DNA from: SHXR01 sp046160305
GTDB lineage: Bacteria; Pseudomonadota; Gammaproteobacteria; Burkholderiales; SG8-39
Assembly: GCA_046160305.1 (NCBI GenBank)
Contig: JBJXGX010000151.1
Span: forward strand, 44,175-108,174
Length of the DNA stretch: 64,000 bases
Direction of reading: 5' to 3'
The translations under genes and the position numbers were made by a program. The notes beneath the pieces are model-generated. The model was not told the origin of the DNA. It saw nothing but the letters and a program-made list of their open reading frames with translations, and made no database searches. Numbering within the stretch: position 1 is the first letter of the stretch; every line of letters starts with the position of its first letter. Positions 24,494 to 33,835 of the stretch are shown here, piece after piece.

Positions 24494-25720
24494 ATGCGCA
24501 AACGGCGTGGATTGATCGCGGTGATGCTTGGTGTCGCCGTTTCGATCGTCGCGGTGCCAGGGACGCGACTCGCCGTCGGCCAGGGTGCGACCAGCGCCGC
24601 CGTCGAATTTACCGAAGCCGAGATCGCGACCATCATTTCCCACGGGCCATGGCCCGCGCCATGGAAGCCCGATCCTAGCAATAGGGCCTCCGGCAACGGC
24701 ACTGCGATCTATCTTGGCGAGCGATTGTTCTTCGACAAGCGGCTGTCGGCCGATAGCAGCCTCTCGTGCGGCCAGTGCCATCTGCCTGACTTGCGATGGA
24801 CCGACGGGCGACCACAGGCGCTTGGGCGCCAACGGCTCGATCGGAACACGCCGCATCTCAATAACGTCCGGCTCAACCGTTGGTTCGGCTGGGATGGCGG
24901 GAACGACAGCCTCTGGTCGCAAAGCATTCAGCCAATCCTTGATCCCCGCGAGCTTGGCGCGAACCCGAAGCATGTGGTCGATCTTCTTGAGAGGGATGCC
25001 GATCTCAAGTGCCGGTACGAAAAAACATTCGCCAAGCGCCCGTCCGCCTCGGACGAACAGGAAGTCCTCGCCAATGTCGGCAAGGCGCTCGCCGCATTCC
25101 AGGAAACGCTGGGTAGTGGACGCACGGCGTTCGATGAATTTCGGGACGCGTTGGCGCGTGGCGATCAAGCGGTGGCGATGCGGTATTCGGCATCCGCGCA
25201 GCGCGGCCTCAAGCTCTTTGTCGGCAAGGGTCGATGCAGTACCTGCCATACCGGACCAGGATTTACCAACGGCGAATTCCATGCGATCGGTGTCTCTTTT
25301 TTCGCGGCGCCGGGGCGTGTCGACCCCGGTCGGTACGAAGGCATCAAGAAACTGCAGGGCAATCCGTTCAACCTGCTAGGCCGCTTCAACGATGATGTAG
25401 AGCGATCGACCGCGATCAGCACCCGTCATGTGGCGGGCGAGCAGCGCAATTTCGGTGAGTTCAGGACACCGTCGTTGCGCAATGTCTCGATCACCAATCC
25501 GTACATGCACGACGGGCAACACAAGACATTACGTGATGTGCTCAAGCACTACTCGGAGTTGAATCCTGATCGTCTGCACGCCGATGGCGAAAGTCTGCTG
25601 AAGCCGCTCAGGCTATCCGCACAGGAGACGAACGATCTGGTGGTGTTCCTCGAAACGCTGTCGAATCACGCCGACAATTGGTGGCACACGCCGGAGCACA
25701 TCGCGCCGAAGTGCCAGTAG
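24494..25720 (+). CDS. Di-heme cytochrome c peroxidase (MauG/CcpA family)
   Basis: This 408-residue exported protein has an uncleaved or cleavable N-terminal hydrophobic signal (residues 8-28) and two CxxCH heme sites: CGQCH at 92-96 and CSTCH at 248-252. PSLRNVSITNPYMHDGQHKTLRDVLKHY contains a candidate distal or bridging region. The family includes periplasmic cytochrome c peroxidases, which reduce H2O2 with cytochrome c, and MauG-like enzymes that modify proteins. No amine dehydrogenase genes are nearby, so peroxidase is the simpler reading. It follows the LysE-type gene closely. Confidence 0.9.
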   Translation: MRKRRGLIAVMLGVAVSIVAVPGTRLAVGQGATSAAVEFTEAEIATIISHGPWPAPWKPDPSNRASGNGTAIYLGERLFFDKRLSADSSLSCGQCHLPDLRWTDGRPQALGRQRLDRNTPHLNNVRLNRWFGWDGGNDSLWSQSIQPILDPRELGANPKHVVDLLERDADLKCRYEKTFAKRPSASDEQEVLANVGKALAAFQETLGSGRTAFDEFRDALARGDQAVAMRYSASAQRGLKLFVGKGRCSTCHTGPGFTNGEFHAIGVSFFAAPGRVDPGRYEGIKKLQGNPFNLLGRFNDDVERSTAISTRHVAGEQRNFGEFRTPSLRNVSITNPYMHDGQHKTLRDVLKHYSELNPDRLHADGESLLKPLRLSAQETNDLVVFLETLSNHADNWWHTPEHIAPKCQ

Positions 25721-25884
25721 GCACCGACCCGGCTGGCGGTGCGCTACCGTCGGGCTGCCGCCGGGCTGCGATTGCCGACCGTGCCAACGCTTGGCGCGGA
25801 TCCTGATCCGAACGGCATCGTGCGCAGATCGCATGATCTGCGCTGATATCGAATCTGGTTCCGCGCTGGTTGCCGCGCATCGCG

Positions 25885-26670
25885 CTAGCTGTGCTTTCCG
25901 ATGAAGCTCGATAGCGCGCGCGTGAATGCTGCCGGCTGATCCACATTCGACAGATGGGCCGCATTGGGTATGAGGACCAGCTCGGAGCCCGGCATCGCCT
26001 TGTTGATCGCATGCGACATCGCCGGGGTCGTACCCGCATCCAGCTCGCCGCACATGACGAGCGTGGGTGTGCGGATCTCCTTCAGGCGATCGGTCGCATC
26101 GATCTTGGAAATGGCGGCGATGCATCCCGCGTAGCCATCGACCGGCGTGGACCGGATGTATCCGGCGATCTGTTCGGTGCGAGCGGCGTTCGACTTGCGA
26201 AACGATTCGGTGAGCCAACGCTCGAGCGTACCTTGCACGATGGCGCCCATGCCCTGTTCGCGAGCCGACTTGATACGACCGTCCCAGAGTGCCTTGGCCT
26301 CGGGCGCGTAGCGGCTGGTCGTATCGGCAAGCGTGAGCGTCTTGAAAAGGCCGGGATACTTGAGCGCGGTGGTCTGGCCGATCATGCCGCCCATAGACAG
26401 TCCGCAGAAATGCGGCTGCTTGATGTTGAGGGCGTCGAGCAGGCCCTTGAGATCGTCCGCAAGCTGATCGAGCGAATAGTCTCCGGCCGGTGCGCTCGAC
26501 TTGCCATGCCCGCGCGTGTCGACGCAGACGACTTTGAATCGCTTGGACAATTCGGGCACCTGCTCATCCCATTCGCCGCCGTTGCAGGCGAGCGAGTGGC
26601 TGAACACGATACATGGGCCTTCACCGGTACTGGTGTAATGAATGTCGATGCCGTTGGCGCGTACTTGCAT
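25885..26670 (-). CDS. pcaD: 3-oxoadipate enol-lactonase-like alpha/beta hydrolase
   Basis: This 261-residue alpha/beta hydrolase has an oxyanion segment FSHSLACNGGEWD, nucleophile Ser92 in GLSMGGMIGQ, an acid residue in CGELDAGT and the catalytic His in PNAAHLSNVDQP, all as in PcaD. PcaD opens 3-oxoadipate enol-lactone in the beta-ketoadipate pathway. It is a single gene here without pcaB or pcaC, so a related lactonase or esterase is possible. A strong AAAGGAGG precedes the ATG. Confidence 0.82.
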   Translation of the reverse strand: MQVRANGIDIHYTSTGEGPCIVFSHSLACNGGEWDEQVPELSKRFKVVCVDTRGHGKSSAPAGDYSLDQLADDLKGLLDALNIKQPHFCGLSMGGMIGQTTALKYPGLFKTLTLADTTSRYAPEAKALWDGRIKSAREQGMGAIVQGTLERWLTESFRKSNAARTEQIAGYIRSTPVDGYAGCIAAISKIDATDRLKEIRTPTLVMCGELDAGTTPAMSHAINKAMPGSELVLIPNAAHLSNVDQPAAFTRALSSFIGKHS

Positions 26671-26718
26671 GCGATCCTCCTTTGTGCGAAACGGGAAACG
26701 GGATGATGCTATTGCTTC

Positions 26719-27144
26719 TTATTGCTTCTGGCTTTCCACCGATTGATCGGTCGCGACCATGAATTGCTTGCGAAACTCCAGAGGATCGCTGATGCCCTGG
26801 ATCGGCGCGGCGGCCATCCCGGTTCCGGCGATCACCAGCGTGCCGTAGTCAAGCAGGCGACCGAACAAGGTCTGATCGACCCGCACGCTCTCGACCTTGC
26901 TTAAGTTTATCTCGACGGTGGATCGCGAGATGAAGCCTTGTTTGAAGATGATCCGCTTGCTCGTAATCGCGACCTCGGTGGCTTTCACTTTCACATAGAC
27001 CCAGGCGAGGACGAACAGACCGATCACCACGACCGCAAGGACCAGGCCGACAACGATGTGCACCATAAAGGGCCAAAGTGAAATCCGTGCGCGATGCAGC
27101 ACGCGCTCGCCCGGAATCAGGACTTCATCGACGTATGAGGACAT
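26719..27144 (-). CDS. Bacterial PH-domain membrane protein
   Basis: The 141-residue protein has a cytoplasmic start (VLIPGERVLHRARISLWPFM), a long hydrophobic hairpin (about 28-52) and a bPH2-type domain containing ITSKRIIFKQGFISRSTVEINLSKVESVRVDQ and GTLVIAGTG. Such proteins are membrane anchored with no enzymatic role assigned. It lies between a hydrolase and a small lipoprotein-like gene on the same strand, 12 bases from the latter. Confidence 0.8.
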   Translation of the reverse strand: MSSYVDEVLIPGERVLHRARISLWPFMVHIVVGLVLAVVVIGLFVLAWVYVKVKATEVAITSKRIIFKQGFISRSTVEINLSKVESVRVDQTLFGRLLDYGTLVIAGTGMAAAPIQGISDPLEFRKQFMVATDQSVESQKQ

Positions 27145-27156
27145 GGTTCGACCTGA

Positions 27157-27747
27157 TCATCGCATTTCCTCGAGCGTGATGCCGCGCCAAGCGAAGATCG
27201 TGTCGACAATCCGGGTTGGACAGCACGGCGCGTCTTTGGCCGCGAACTCGTATGTGCGCAGCGCCGCGCGATCAAGATCCAGGAATTCCAATGTCGCGAG
27301 CCGCTTGTCGGACGATCCGACCTGCGTACGCAGCGCCTGGTGCAGGCGGGTGCCGACGATCTCGATCGCCTCAAGATAGGTCCAGAATCGCTCGGCGTCA
27401 TGTTCATGTCCAAGCGCGAACAGGCGAACCATTCGCAGCCCATTGCCGATGTTGACGTCCTCGCCTTGTAGAACTTTCTCAATCACGTAGGTACGGCGCC
27501 GGGTGCGCGCGTCACGCTGGCGCTCGTCTGCGTAGCGCGAGGCGATTTCGCGAATCGACTCCTCTTTCAGCGCCGACAGCGCAACGCGTGTCGGGTCACC
27601 CGCGAAGCGCGCGCGAACCTCCTCGATCGTAATCGGTTCGACCTTCGGGGTCGGCTCGGTCCTCGCGCAGCCCGGCATCACCGCAACAAGAATGGCGCCG
27701 GCAAGGATGGCCGCCGCCGTGCGCATCATCAGACAGGAGGCGCGCAT
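27157..27747 (-). CDS. Probable lipoprotein of unknown function
   Basis: The 196-residue product begins with a basic and hydrophobic signal that ends AVMPGC, a loose lipobox with Cys near position 27. The mature part is charged and helical and has a CC pair in DAPCCPTRI. I recognise no family. The true start may be one of the internal ATGs at 27729 or 27726, because no good ribosome site is visible for any of them. It starts 12 bases after the spoT stop, on the same strand. Confidence 0.6.
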   Translation of the reverse strand: MRASCLMMRTAAAILAGAILVAVMPGCARTEPTPKVEPITIEEVRARFAGDPTRVALSALKEESIREIASRYADERQRDARTRRRTYVIEKVLQGEDVNIGNGLRMVRLFALGHEHDAERFWTYLEAIEIVGTRLHQALRTQVGSSDKRLATLEFLDLDRAALRTYEFAAKDAPCCPTRIVDTIFAWRGITLEEMR

Positions 27748-27759
27748 TGATGCGGCCCG

Positions 27760-29868
27760 CTATTCTTTCACGCGGGTCATTCGCACCACATCGGGAATCG
27801 ATCGCAGGCGGCGCATGACGCGGGCGAGATGATCGCGCGTGGTCACTTCGATCGCGAAGTGCATGGTCGAATACATGCCACGTTCTTCGTCGACACTCAC
27901 ATTGTCGATGTTCGAGCCGGCATCCGCGATCGCCGATGCCACCTTGGCGAGGACGCCGCGTTGATTCGCCGCGGTGACCCGGAGGCTCACGGCGAACATC
28001 TTGTCGCTTTCGGTGCCCCACTCCAGATCGAGCCACCGCTCGGGATCGGACCGGGAACGCAGTGCGGTCGGGCAGTCGTGCGTGTGCACGACCAGACCCT
28101 GTCCCTTCTTGATGAAACCGATAATCGCATCGCCCGGGATCGGATGGCAGCATTTCGCGAACTGCACCGCCATGCCTTCGGAACCGCGCACGACAATCGA
28201 GCCGGATGGTTTCGTTTCGTGTTTCGTCTCATCGCTCGACATCAGCTGTCGCGCGACGATCGCGGCATGGCGCTTGCCCAGTCCGATATCCGTAAGGACT
28301 TCGGACCGTGATCGCGCCCCGGCCTCGCGCACCGTCCGCTCCCACTGTTCCGGTGTGAGCGCATCGACGTTCGAATCGAGCGTGCGCAACGCCTGGTTAA
28401 GGAGGCGCTCGCCAAGCTCGCTCGATTCCTCGTTGTGCGTTGTCTTCAGAAAGTGCCGGATCTGCGAGCGCGCCTTGCCCGTCTTGACATACGAGAGCCA
28501 GATCGGATTCGGATGCGCGTGGGCGGTGGTAACGATCTCCACGCGGTCCCCGTTCTTGAGTTCGGCGCGAAGCGGTACGAGTTCCCCGTTGATCTTCGCG
28601 GCGACGCAGCGATTGCCGATGTCGGTGTGAACCGCGTAGGCGAAGTCGACCGGCGTGGCGCTCCGCGGCAACGCGAGGATCTTGCCGGCCGGGGTAAATA
28701 CGTACACGTCATCCGGGAACAGATCGACTTTGACATGCTCCAGGAACTCCGCCGAATCCCCGCTCATGTTCTGCAATTCGAGAAGCGACTGAAGCCATTT
28801 GGTCGTCCGATGCTGGACGTCGGAGAATTTCTCCTTGCCATCTTTGTAGAGCCAGTGCGAGGCGACGCCCGATTCGGCGACGCGATGCATTTCCCAGGTG
28901 CGAATCTGGATCTCGATCGGGGTGCCGAACGGTCCGATCAGGGTGGTGTGCAGCGACTGGTATCCGTTTGATTTCGGTATCGCGATGTAGTCCTTGAATT
29001 TGCCTGGCACCGGCTTGTAGAGCCCGTGCAGCGCGCCCAGGCCGAGATAGCACGCCGGCACATCCTCGACGATCACCCTGAATCCATAGATGTCGAGCAC
29101 CTGCGAGAAGGTGAGGCGCTTCTCGACCATTTTCTTGTAGATGCTGTAGAGATGTTTCTCGCGCCCGACCACTTGCGGCTTGATCCCGGCATCGCTCAAC
29201 TGCTTTTTGATCGCCTTGAGTACCCGGGCAATCACCTCGCGCCGATTTCCGCGCGCCGCCTTGAGCGCCCTGCTGAGCACGGCGAAACGCAGGGGGTACA
29301 GAAACTGGAAAGACAGTTCCTGCAACTCCCGGTAGATGGAATCGAGTCCGAGGCGATTGGCGATCGGTCCGTAGATTTCGATGGTTTCGCGCGCAATGCG
29401 GCGTCGCTTTGCGGTCGGAACCGCCTCCAACGTGCGCATGTTGTGCAGCCGATCGGCAAGCTTGATGAGGATGACCCTCACGTCGCGCGCCATCGCCAAC
29501 AACATCTTGCGGAAGTTCTCGGCCTGCGCGTCCTGCTGGGTCTGGAATTCCAGGCGGTCGAGCTTCGAGACCCCATCGACCAGATCGGCGACGGACTTGC
29601 CGAACTTGACGGTGATTTCTTCCTTCGAGACGTGGGTGTCTTCGACCACGTCGTGCAAGAGTGCGGCGATCAGGGTCTGTGCATCGAGCTGCCACTGGGA
29701 CAGGATCTCCGCCACCGCGATCGGATGGGAGATGTAGGGATCGCCGCTTGTTCTGAACTGCCCCCGATGCGCCTCTTCGGCAAGGCGAAACGCGTCGTCT
29801 ATCCGGGCGAGGTCTGCCGGTTTGAGGTAGGCGGAAAGGGTCTGCTGAAGCTCAGCGATGTGACCCAC
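27760..29868 (-). CDS. spoT: Bifunctional (p)ppGpp synthetase/hydrolase RelA/SpoT
   Basis: This 702-residue enzyme has an intact HD hydrolase domain (HDVVEDT, His72-Asp73 and Glu76-Asp77), so it can degrade ppGpp. The synthetase domain carries YGFRVIVED and SNGYQSLHTTLIGP; a TGS domain follows with VYVFTPAGKILALPRSATPVDFAYAVH, and a C-terminal ACT domain (about 625-700) closes the protein. It sets the level of the alarmone during amino-acid, fatty-acid or carbon stress. It lies downstream of gmk and rpoZ, the typical betaproteobacterial order. Confidence 0.97.
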   Translation of the reverse strand: MGHIAELQQTLSAYLKPADLARIDDAFRLAEEAHRGQFRTSGDPYISHPIAVAEILSQWQLDAQTLIAALLHDVVEDTHVSKEEITVKFGKSVADLVDGVSKLDRLEFQTQQDAQAENFRKMLLAMARDVRVILIKLADRLHNMRTLEAVPTAKRRRIARETIEIYGPIANRLGLDSIYRELQELSFQFLYPLRFAVLSRALKAARGNRREVIARVLKAIKKQLSDAGIKPQVVGREKHLYSIYKKMVEKRLTFSQVLDIYGFRVIVEDVPACYLGLGALHGLYKPVPGKFKDYIAIPKSNGYQSLHTTLIGPFGTPIEIQIRTWEMHRVAESGVASHWLYKDGKEKFSDVQHRTTKWLQSLLELQNMSGDSAEFLEHVKVDLFPDDVYVFTPAGKILALPRSATPVDFAYAVHTDIGNRCVAAKINGELVPLRAELKNGDRVEIVTTAHAHPNPIWLSYVKTGKARSQIRHFLKTTHNEESSELGERLLNQALRTLDSNVDALTPEQWERTVREAGARSRSEVLTDIGLGKRHAAIVARQLMSSDETKHETKPSGSIVVRGSEGMAVQFAKCCHPIPGDAIIGFIKKGQGLVVHTHDCPTALRSRSDPERWLDLEWGTESDKMFAVSLRVTAANQRGVLAKVASAIADAGSNIDNVSVDEERGMYSTMHFAIEVTTRDHLARVMRRLRSIPDVVRMTRVKE

Positions 29869-29966
29869 GGCGCCCCTCGCCGGACGTGCGCACCCCCTCG
29901 CGCGTCACACCTGGTGCGACGCGGATGATCCGGGAACTTATCGGGGCGTGCGGTTCGTCGATCAAA

Positions 29967-30179
29967 TCAGCTCTGAGTGTGGACGCGCTTCAGCATCTCG
30001 ATTCCGATGCGGCCGGCAGCGATTTCGCGCAACGCTGTCACGGTCGGTTTGTCGCGTGCGGCGTCGACGAGCGGCTCGGCGCCTTGGGCGAGCTGGCGTG
30101 ACCGATAGGTCGCGGCCAGTGTCAATTGAAAGCGATTGGGGATGCGGGCGAGGCAATCTTCAACGGTAATGCGGGCCAT
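29967..30179 (-). CDS. rpoZ: RNA polymerase omega subunit
   Basis: The 70-residue protein starts MARITVEDCLARIPNRFQLTLAATYRSRQLAQG and continues KPTVTALREIAAG, the conserved omega pattern. It binds the beta-prime subunit, assists assembly and in proteobacteria contributes to a ppGpp site, which fits its place next to spoT. It lies between gmk (103 bases upstream) and spoT (98 bases downstream) on one strand. Confidence 0.95.
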   Translation of the reverse strand: MARITVEDCLARIPNRFQLTLAATYRSRQLAQGAEPLVDAARDKPTVTALREIAAGRIGIEMLKRVHTQS

Positions 30180-30282
30180 GGCGGTTGGTACCTTCTATTG
30201 ATGGGGATTGTTCGAATCTTGAGGCCGGGGCGGCCTTCCCGGCAAGGAGCGCCAAATTCGCTTCTTGCCGCTTGGCAGGAGA

Positions 30283-30906
30283 CTAACGCTCGATAGTTTC
30301 GGAGGGCATAGCGAACAGTTCGCGATGCCGGATTTGTTGACGGGCTGTGGTCAATCGCGCGGCGCGCATGATCGCCAGCAGATCATCCCGAGCCTCATCA
30401 AACGATTGATTGATAATAACATGGTCGAATTCCGGCGCATGGCTGATCTCGGTCGCGGCGGCGGCTAATCGACGGCGAATCGTCGAATCGGAGTCCTGAC
30501 CGCGGGCGCGCAGACGCTTTTCGAGTTCCTCGAGCGAGGGGGGCAGGATGAACACCGAAACCGCGTCCGGAAACTTTGCTCGAACCTGACGGGCACCTTG
30601 CCAATCGATTTCCAGAACGATGTCGACGTCGCGAACGAGGGCCGACGCGATCTGCTGGCCCGAGGTTGCATAGTAATTGCCATGGACTTCCGCGCTTTCG
30701 AGGAAATCGCCGGCCGCACGCATCGCGAGGAATTTCGGCGGATCGATAAAGAAGTATTCGCGACCGTCCAGCTCGCCCGGACGGGGCGAGCGCGTCGTGT
30801 ACGACACCGAAAGCTGCAAACGCGCATCAACTGCGAGCGCGGCGTTGACGAGCGATGATTTTCCCGCACCGGATGGGGCGGCGATGATGAACAGCATCCC
30901 GTGCAT
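30283..30906 (-). CDS. gmk: Guanylate kinase
   Basis: This 207-residue enzyme phosphorylates GMP to GDP with ATP. It has P-loop APSGAGKSSLVNA, the GMP-binding SYTTRSPRPGELDGREYFF and the lid region around RRRLAAAATEI. I place the start at the ATG at 30906, giving the usual family length; an ATG at 30960 would overlap yicC by 38 bases. It lies 16 bases after yicC and before rpoZ in a compact minus-strand group. Confidence 0.95.
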   Translation of the reverse strand: MHGMLFIIAAPSGAGKSSLVNAALAVDARLQLSVSYTTRSPRPGELDGREYFFIDPPKFLAMRAAGDFLESAEVHGNYYATSGQQIASALVRDVDIVLEIDWQGARQVRAKFPDAVSVFILPPSLEELEKRLRARGQDSDSTIRRRLAAAATEISHAPEFDHVIINQSFDEARDDLLAIMRAARLTTARQQIRHRELFAMPSETIER

Positions 30907-30922
30907 GGGACTGGTGATCCCG

Positions 30923-31789
30923 TCACTCAAGGTTCTGAACCTGCTCACGTATTTGTTCAATTGCGAGCTTGAACTCGACTGCCGCCTCGGACAGCTCGCG
31001 TGCGACCGACTTCGAGCCGAGTGTGTTGGCTTCGCGATTGAGTTCTTGCATCAGGAAGTCTAGGCGTTTTCCGGAGGGCCCACCCTTCGCAATGACGCGA
31101 TCCACTTCATCCAGATGCGTCGCAAGGCGGGAAAGTTCCTCCGCGACGTCGATCCGCACACCGAACATCGCAATCTCCTGGCGGATGCGGTCTTCGTCCT
31201 GCGTGCTGAGCACCTCGCGCAACTTCATGGTGAGCTTGTCCTGATAAGCCGCGATGGCCTGCGGAATGATCGGTTCGAGCGAACGCAATCGCGCGCGCAT
31301 CTGCGTAGTCCGGCTAGTGATGCTCTCCCCAAGTTTCGCGCCCTCGCGCGCGCGGGTCGCGGTCAGGTCGTCGAGGGCGATGCGCATCAGCTCGATGCTC
31401 GCGACGCGCATGGCCTCGAAGGCAGCGGCACTGTCGGCGACGATGCCGGGCCAGTTGATGACTTCGGACACCCGCATGGGTTGCACGTCGGGCATGACAC
31501 GGCGGACTTCGGTGACCAGTCGCGCCAGTCGTGCAAGCGTGGCCTGATCGACCGAGACGGATTCATCAGCCAACGGTTTGAGCGTGTAGGAAAGGCGGCA
31601 ATCGACTTTGCCGCGGCCAATGCGAGCACCGATCAGCTCGCGAAATTGCGGCTCGACGGCGCGAAAATCGTCAGGAATTCGAAATGCGATGTCAAGAAAG
31701 CGGCTGTTGACGCTGCGCAACTCGAGCTGGACCGAGCCTTGCGGCAGCTCCCGCACCAATGTGGCGTAACCGGTCATGCTATGAATCAT
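30923..31789 (-). CDS. yicC: YicC family protein (putative endoribonuclease)
   Basis: The 288-residue protein starts MIHSMTGYA, then has ELRSVNSRFLDIAFRIPDDFRAVEP and RIGRGKVDCRLSY, the N-terminal YicC signature. The C-terminal DUF1732 part contains EEIGRQEIAMFGVRIDVAEELSRL-like sequence (around residues 200-225) and GKRLDFLMQELNREANTLGSK. Members act in RNA turnover. Longer starts into the divergent region are not conserved. It is divergent from the kinase gene and followed by gmk. Confidence 0.95.
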   Translation of the reverse strand: MIHSMTGYATLVRELPQGSVQLELRSVNSRFLDIAFRIPDDFRAVEPQFRELIGARIGRGKVDCRLSYTLKPLADESVSVDQATLARLARLVTEVRRVMPDVQPMRVSEVINWPGIVADSAAAFEAMRVASIELMRIALDDLTATRAREGAKLGESITSRTTQMRARLRSLEPIIPQAIAAYQDKLTMKLREVLSTQDEDRIRQEIAMFGVRIDVAEELSRLATHLDEVDRVIAKGGPSGKRLDFLMQELNREANTLGSKSVARELSEAAVEFKLAIEQIREQVQNLE

Positions 31790-31814
31790 GATAGTTGGAC
31801 TTTTTACTGGTGCA

Positions 31815-31839
31815 CCAGAGGGAATTCTCTGGGCATAAT
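31815..31839. promoter_or_regulatory. Inverted repeat next to a -10-like hexamer between yicC and kinase gene
   Basis: A perfect dyad with 6-base arms, CCAGAG-GGAATT-CTCTGG, occupies 31815-31832, and a CATAAT hexamer follows at 31834-31839 on the plus strand. The position in a divergent control region suggests an operator or a sigma-dependent promoter. No matching -35 box is found at 16-18 bases, so the promoter reading is weak. Confidence 0.35.
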
Positions 31840-31942
31840 CGCGACTTACAGCGAGTCCTTGAACGCCGACGTTGCCGCTGCGCAAAGCAGTCTCACGGCG
31901 CGTCCTCCCCGCATCCCAATCTTAGCTGCGAATCAGCGCGCA

Positions 31943-32890
31943 ATGCCAACGCAAGCGAATCACCCGTTGCCCGCTGGTTATCAGCTGCATGGCTACGAGA
32001 TCGAAAAGGTCCTGTCGTGCGGCGGGTTTTCAATCGTCTATCTGGCCAAGGATGCCGCCGGCGAACAGACGGCCATCAAGGAATACCTTCCAAGCTCGCT
32101 CGCGCTGCGGGGCGCCGACGAGATTTCTCCGGAGATCTCCGAAGAAAACCTCGCCACGTTCCGTTACGGCATGAAGTGCTTCTTCGAGGAAGGCCGGGCG
32201 CTTGCGAGCCTTTCGCATCCGAATATCATCCGCGTGATCAATTTCTTTCGCGCGAACGAAACGGTTTATCTGGTCATGAAGTACGAGCGCGGGCGCACGT
32301 TGCAGGAGCATGTGCAGGTAAAGAAGGGCAACGTCCGCGAAAATTTCATCCGCCGCGTATTCACCATGTCGCTCAACGGGCTGCGCGAGGTCCACTCGAA
32401 CAAGCTGCTGCACCTCGATTTGAAGCCGGCCAACATCTATATCCGCAACGACCACACGCCCGTGCTGATCGACTTCGGCGCTGCCCGGCAAACGTTGGCG
32501 CAGGGCCAATTCAAGCTGAATCCGATGTACACGCCGGGGTTCGCATCGCCCGAACAGTACCGGAATCGCGAATTGATGGGGCCATGGAGCGACCTCTACA
32601 GCATCGGCGCAGCGATGTATGCCTGCGTCGCGGGAACCGCGCCGCCCGCTGCCGACCAGCGCGTCGAAAAGGACAAGTACATCCCGGCCATCAAGCAGTT
32701 CGCGGGACGCTACTCGGAACACCTGTTGGAGACGATCGATTGGTGTCTGCAACTCGATTACCTCAAGCGCCCGCAAAGCGCGGTCGCCTTGCAAAAGGTA
32801 TTGCTGCGCGAACGCGATCCTGAGATCGCGAGCCGGCGCACCTTCGTGCTCAATCTGCGTGGTGCCCTGAGCAGGCTCGGGCGCCGCTAG
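31943..32890 (+). CDS. Serine/threonine protein kinase (Hanks type)
   Basis: This 315-residue cytoplasmic kinase has a glycine loop (LSCGGFSIVYLA), Lys46 in AIKEYLP, a catalytic loop HLDLKPANIYI (Asp159, Lys161, Asn164), DFG at 177-179 and SPEQY as the APE equivalent. It lacks any membrane segment or extracellular sensor domain. It phosphorylates Ser/Thr on unknown targets. The PP2C phosphatase gene starts 30 bases later, so the two form a reversible phosphorylation pair. A longer upstream start is open but not conserved-looking. Confidence 0.93.
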   Translation: MPTQANHPLPAGYQLHGYEIEKVLSCGGFSIVYLAKDAAGEQTAIKEYLPSSLALRGADEISPEISEENLATFRYGMKCFFEEGRALASLSHPNIIRVINFFRANETVYLVMKYERGRTLQEHVQVKKGNVRENFIRRVFTMSLNGLREVHSNKLLHLDLKPANIYIRNDHTPVLIDFGAARQTLAQGQFKLNPMYTPGFASPEQYRNRELMGPWSDLYSIGAAMYACVAGTAPPAADQRVEKDKYIPAIKQFAGRYSEHLLETIDWCLQLDYLKRPQSAVALQKVLLRERDPEIASRRTFVLNLRGALSRLGRR

Positions 32891-32920
32891 GAACCGTCTA
32901 CAGCCATCGCCAGACCAACG

Positions 32921-33835
32921 ATGCGGTTTCTCATCTATCAAAACAGCCGGCAGGGTCCGCGTAAGAACAACGAGGACCGTCTTGGCTACTCCTATAGCCG
33001 GGAATCGCTCTTCATGGTCGTGGCCGATGGCATGGGTGGCCATCTCCACGGCGAGATTGCCGCGCAAATCGCCATGCAATTCCTGATCGATGCGTTTCAG
33101 CGCGAAGCGCAGCCGAAGATCGCCGACCCGCACCGCTTTTTGCTCGATACGATGACCAGCGCGCACCTGGCGATCCTCGCGTTCGCCGAGTCGCAGAGAT
33201 ACCTCGAAACGCCTCGCACGACGTGCGTGGCGTGCATCGTGCAGGACGGCGCGGCGTACTGGGGGCATGTCGGGGATTCGCGTCTTTACCTGATCCGGGA
33301 TGGACGCGTCGAGGCCGTCACCAAGGACCATTCGCGCGTGCAGTTGCTGGTGGACGCCGGGCGAATGCGACCCGAGGCGATGCAAGCGCATCCCGACCGG
33401 AACAAGATCTTCAATTGCCTTGGCCAGTTGCATCCGCCGCGCGTCGACATTTCACGCAAGACCATGCTCCACCACGACGACACCCTCATTCTTTGCAGTG
33501 ATGGATTCTGGGGTCCGCTGCCACCAAGCCTCATCGTGGACACGCTGCTTCGCAAGGACATTCTCAGGGCCGTCCCGGAGTTGCTCGACGCCGCCGAGCT
33601 GCGTGCGGGGGTCGATGGCGACAATCTATCGGTCGTTGCGATGACCTGGCGCGATGCGGAGCAGGGAGAAGAAAATGGCGTATCGACATTCAATCTGTCG
33701 GTGGGCGATCATGAAACGCGACCGGCGAATTTCGGTGGCGAATCGGGCTCATCGGCGGCCGCGCAGTTGACGGACGAAGAGATCGAGCGCGCGATCAGCG
33801 AAATTCGGAAGGCGATCAACAAGCCGCCTCGCTAA
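32921..33835 (+). CDS. PP2C-family protein serine/threonine phosphatase
   Basis: The 304-residue protein has the PP2C metal motifs: NNEDRLGY (Asp19), VVADGMGGH (Asp36), HVGDSRLYLIRDG, LCSDGFWG and DGDNLSVVAM. It removes phosphate from Ser/Thr in a metal-dependent reaction, probably from the substrates of the neighbouring kinase. The C-terminal 60 residues are polar and low in conservation. The TAA stop is part of a perfect 24-base palindrome at 33835-33858. Confidence 0.93.
   Translation: MRFLIYQNSRQGPRKNNEDRLGYSYSRESLFMVVADGMGGHLHGEIAAQIAMQFLIDAFQREAQPKIADPHRFLLDTMTSAHLAILAFAESQRYLETPRTTCVACIVQDGAAYWGHVGDSRLYLIRDGRVEAVTKDHSRVQLLVDAGRMRPEAMQAHPDRNKIFNCLGQLHPPRVDISRKTMLHHDDTLILCSDGFWGPLPPSLIVDTLLRKDILRAVPELLDAAELRAGVDGDNLSVVAMTWRDAEQGEENGVSTFNLSVGDHETRPANFGGESGSSAAAQLTDEEIERAISEIRKAINKPPR

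Noticed and set aside
31834..31839. CATAAT as a full sigma-70 promoter for the kinase gene
   Set aside because: No hexamer resembling TTGACA is found 16 to 18 bases upstream, so only the dyad is reported, with low confidence.
31115..31942. Open frame that would extend the kinase by 276 residues at its N-terminus
   Set aside because: It runs antisense through yicC, which is clearly coding. The kinase domain starts close to the ATG at 31943.
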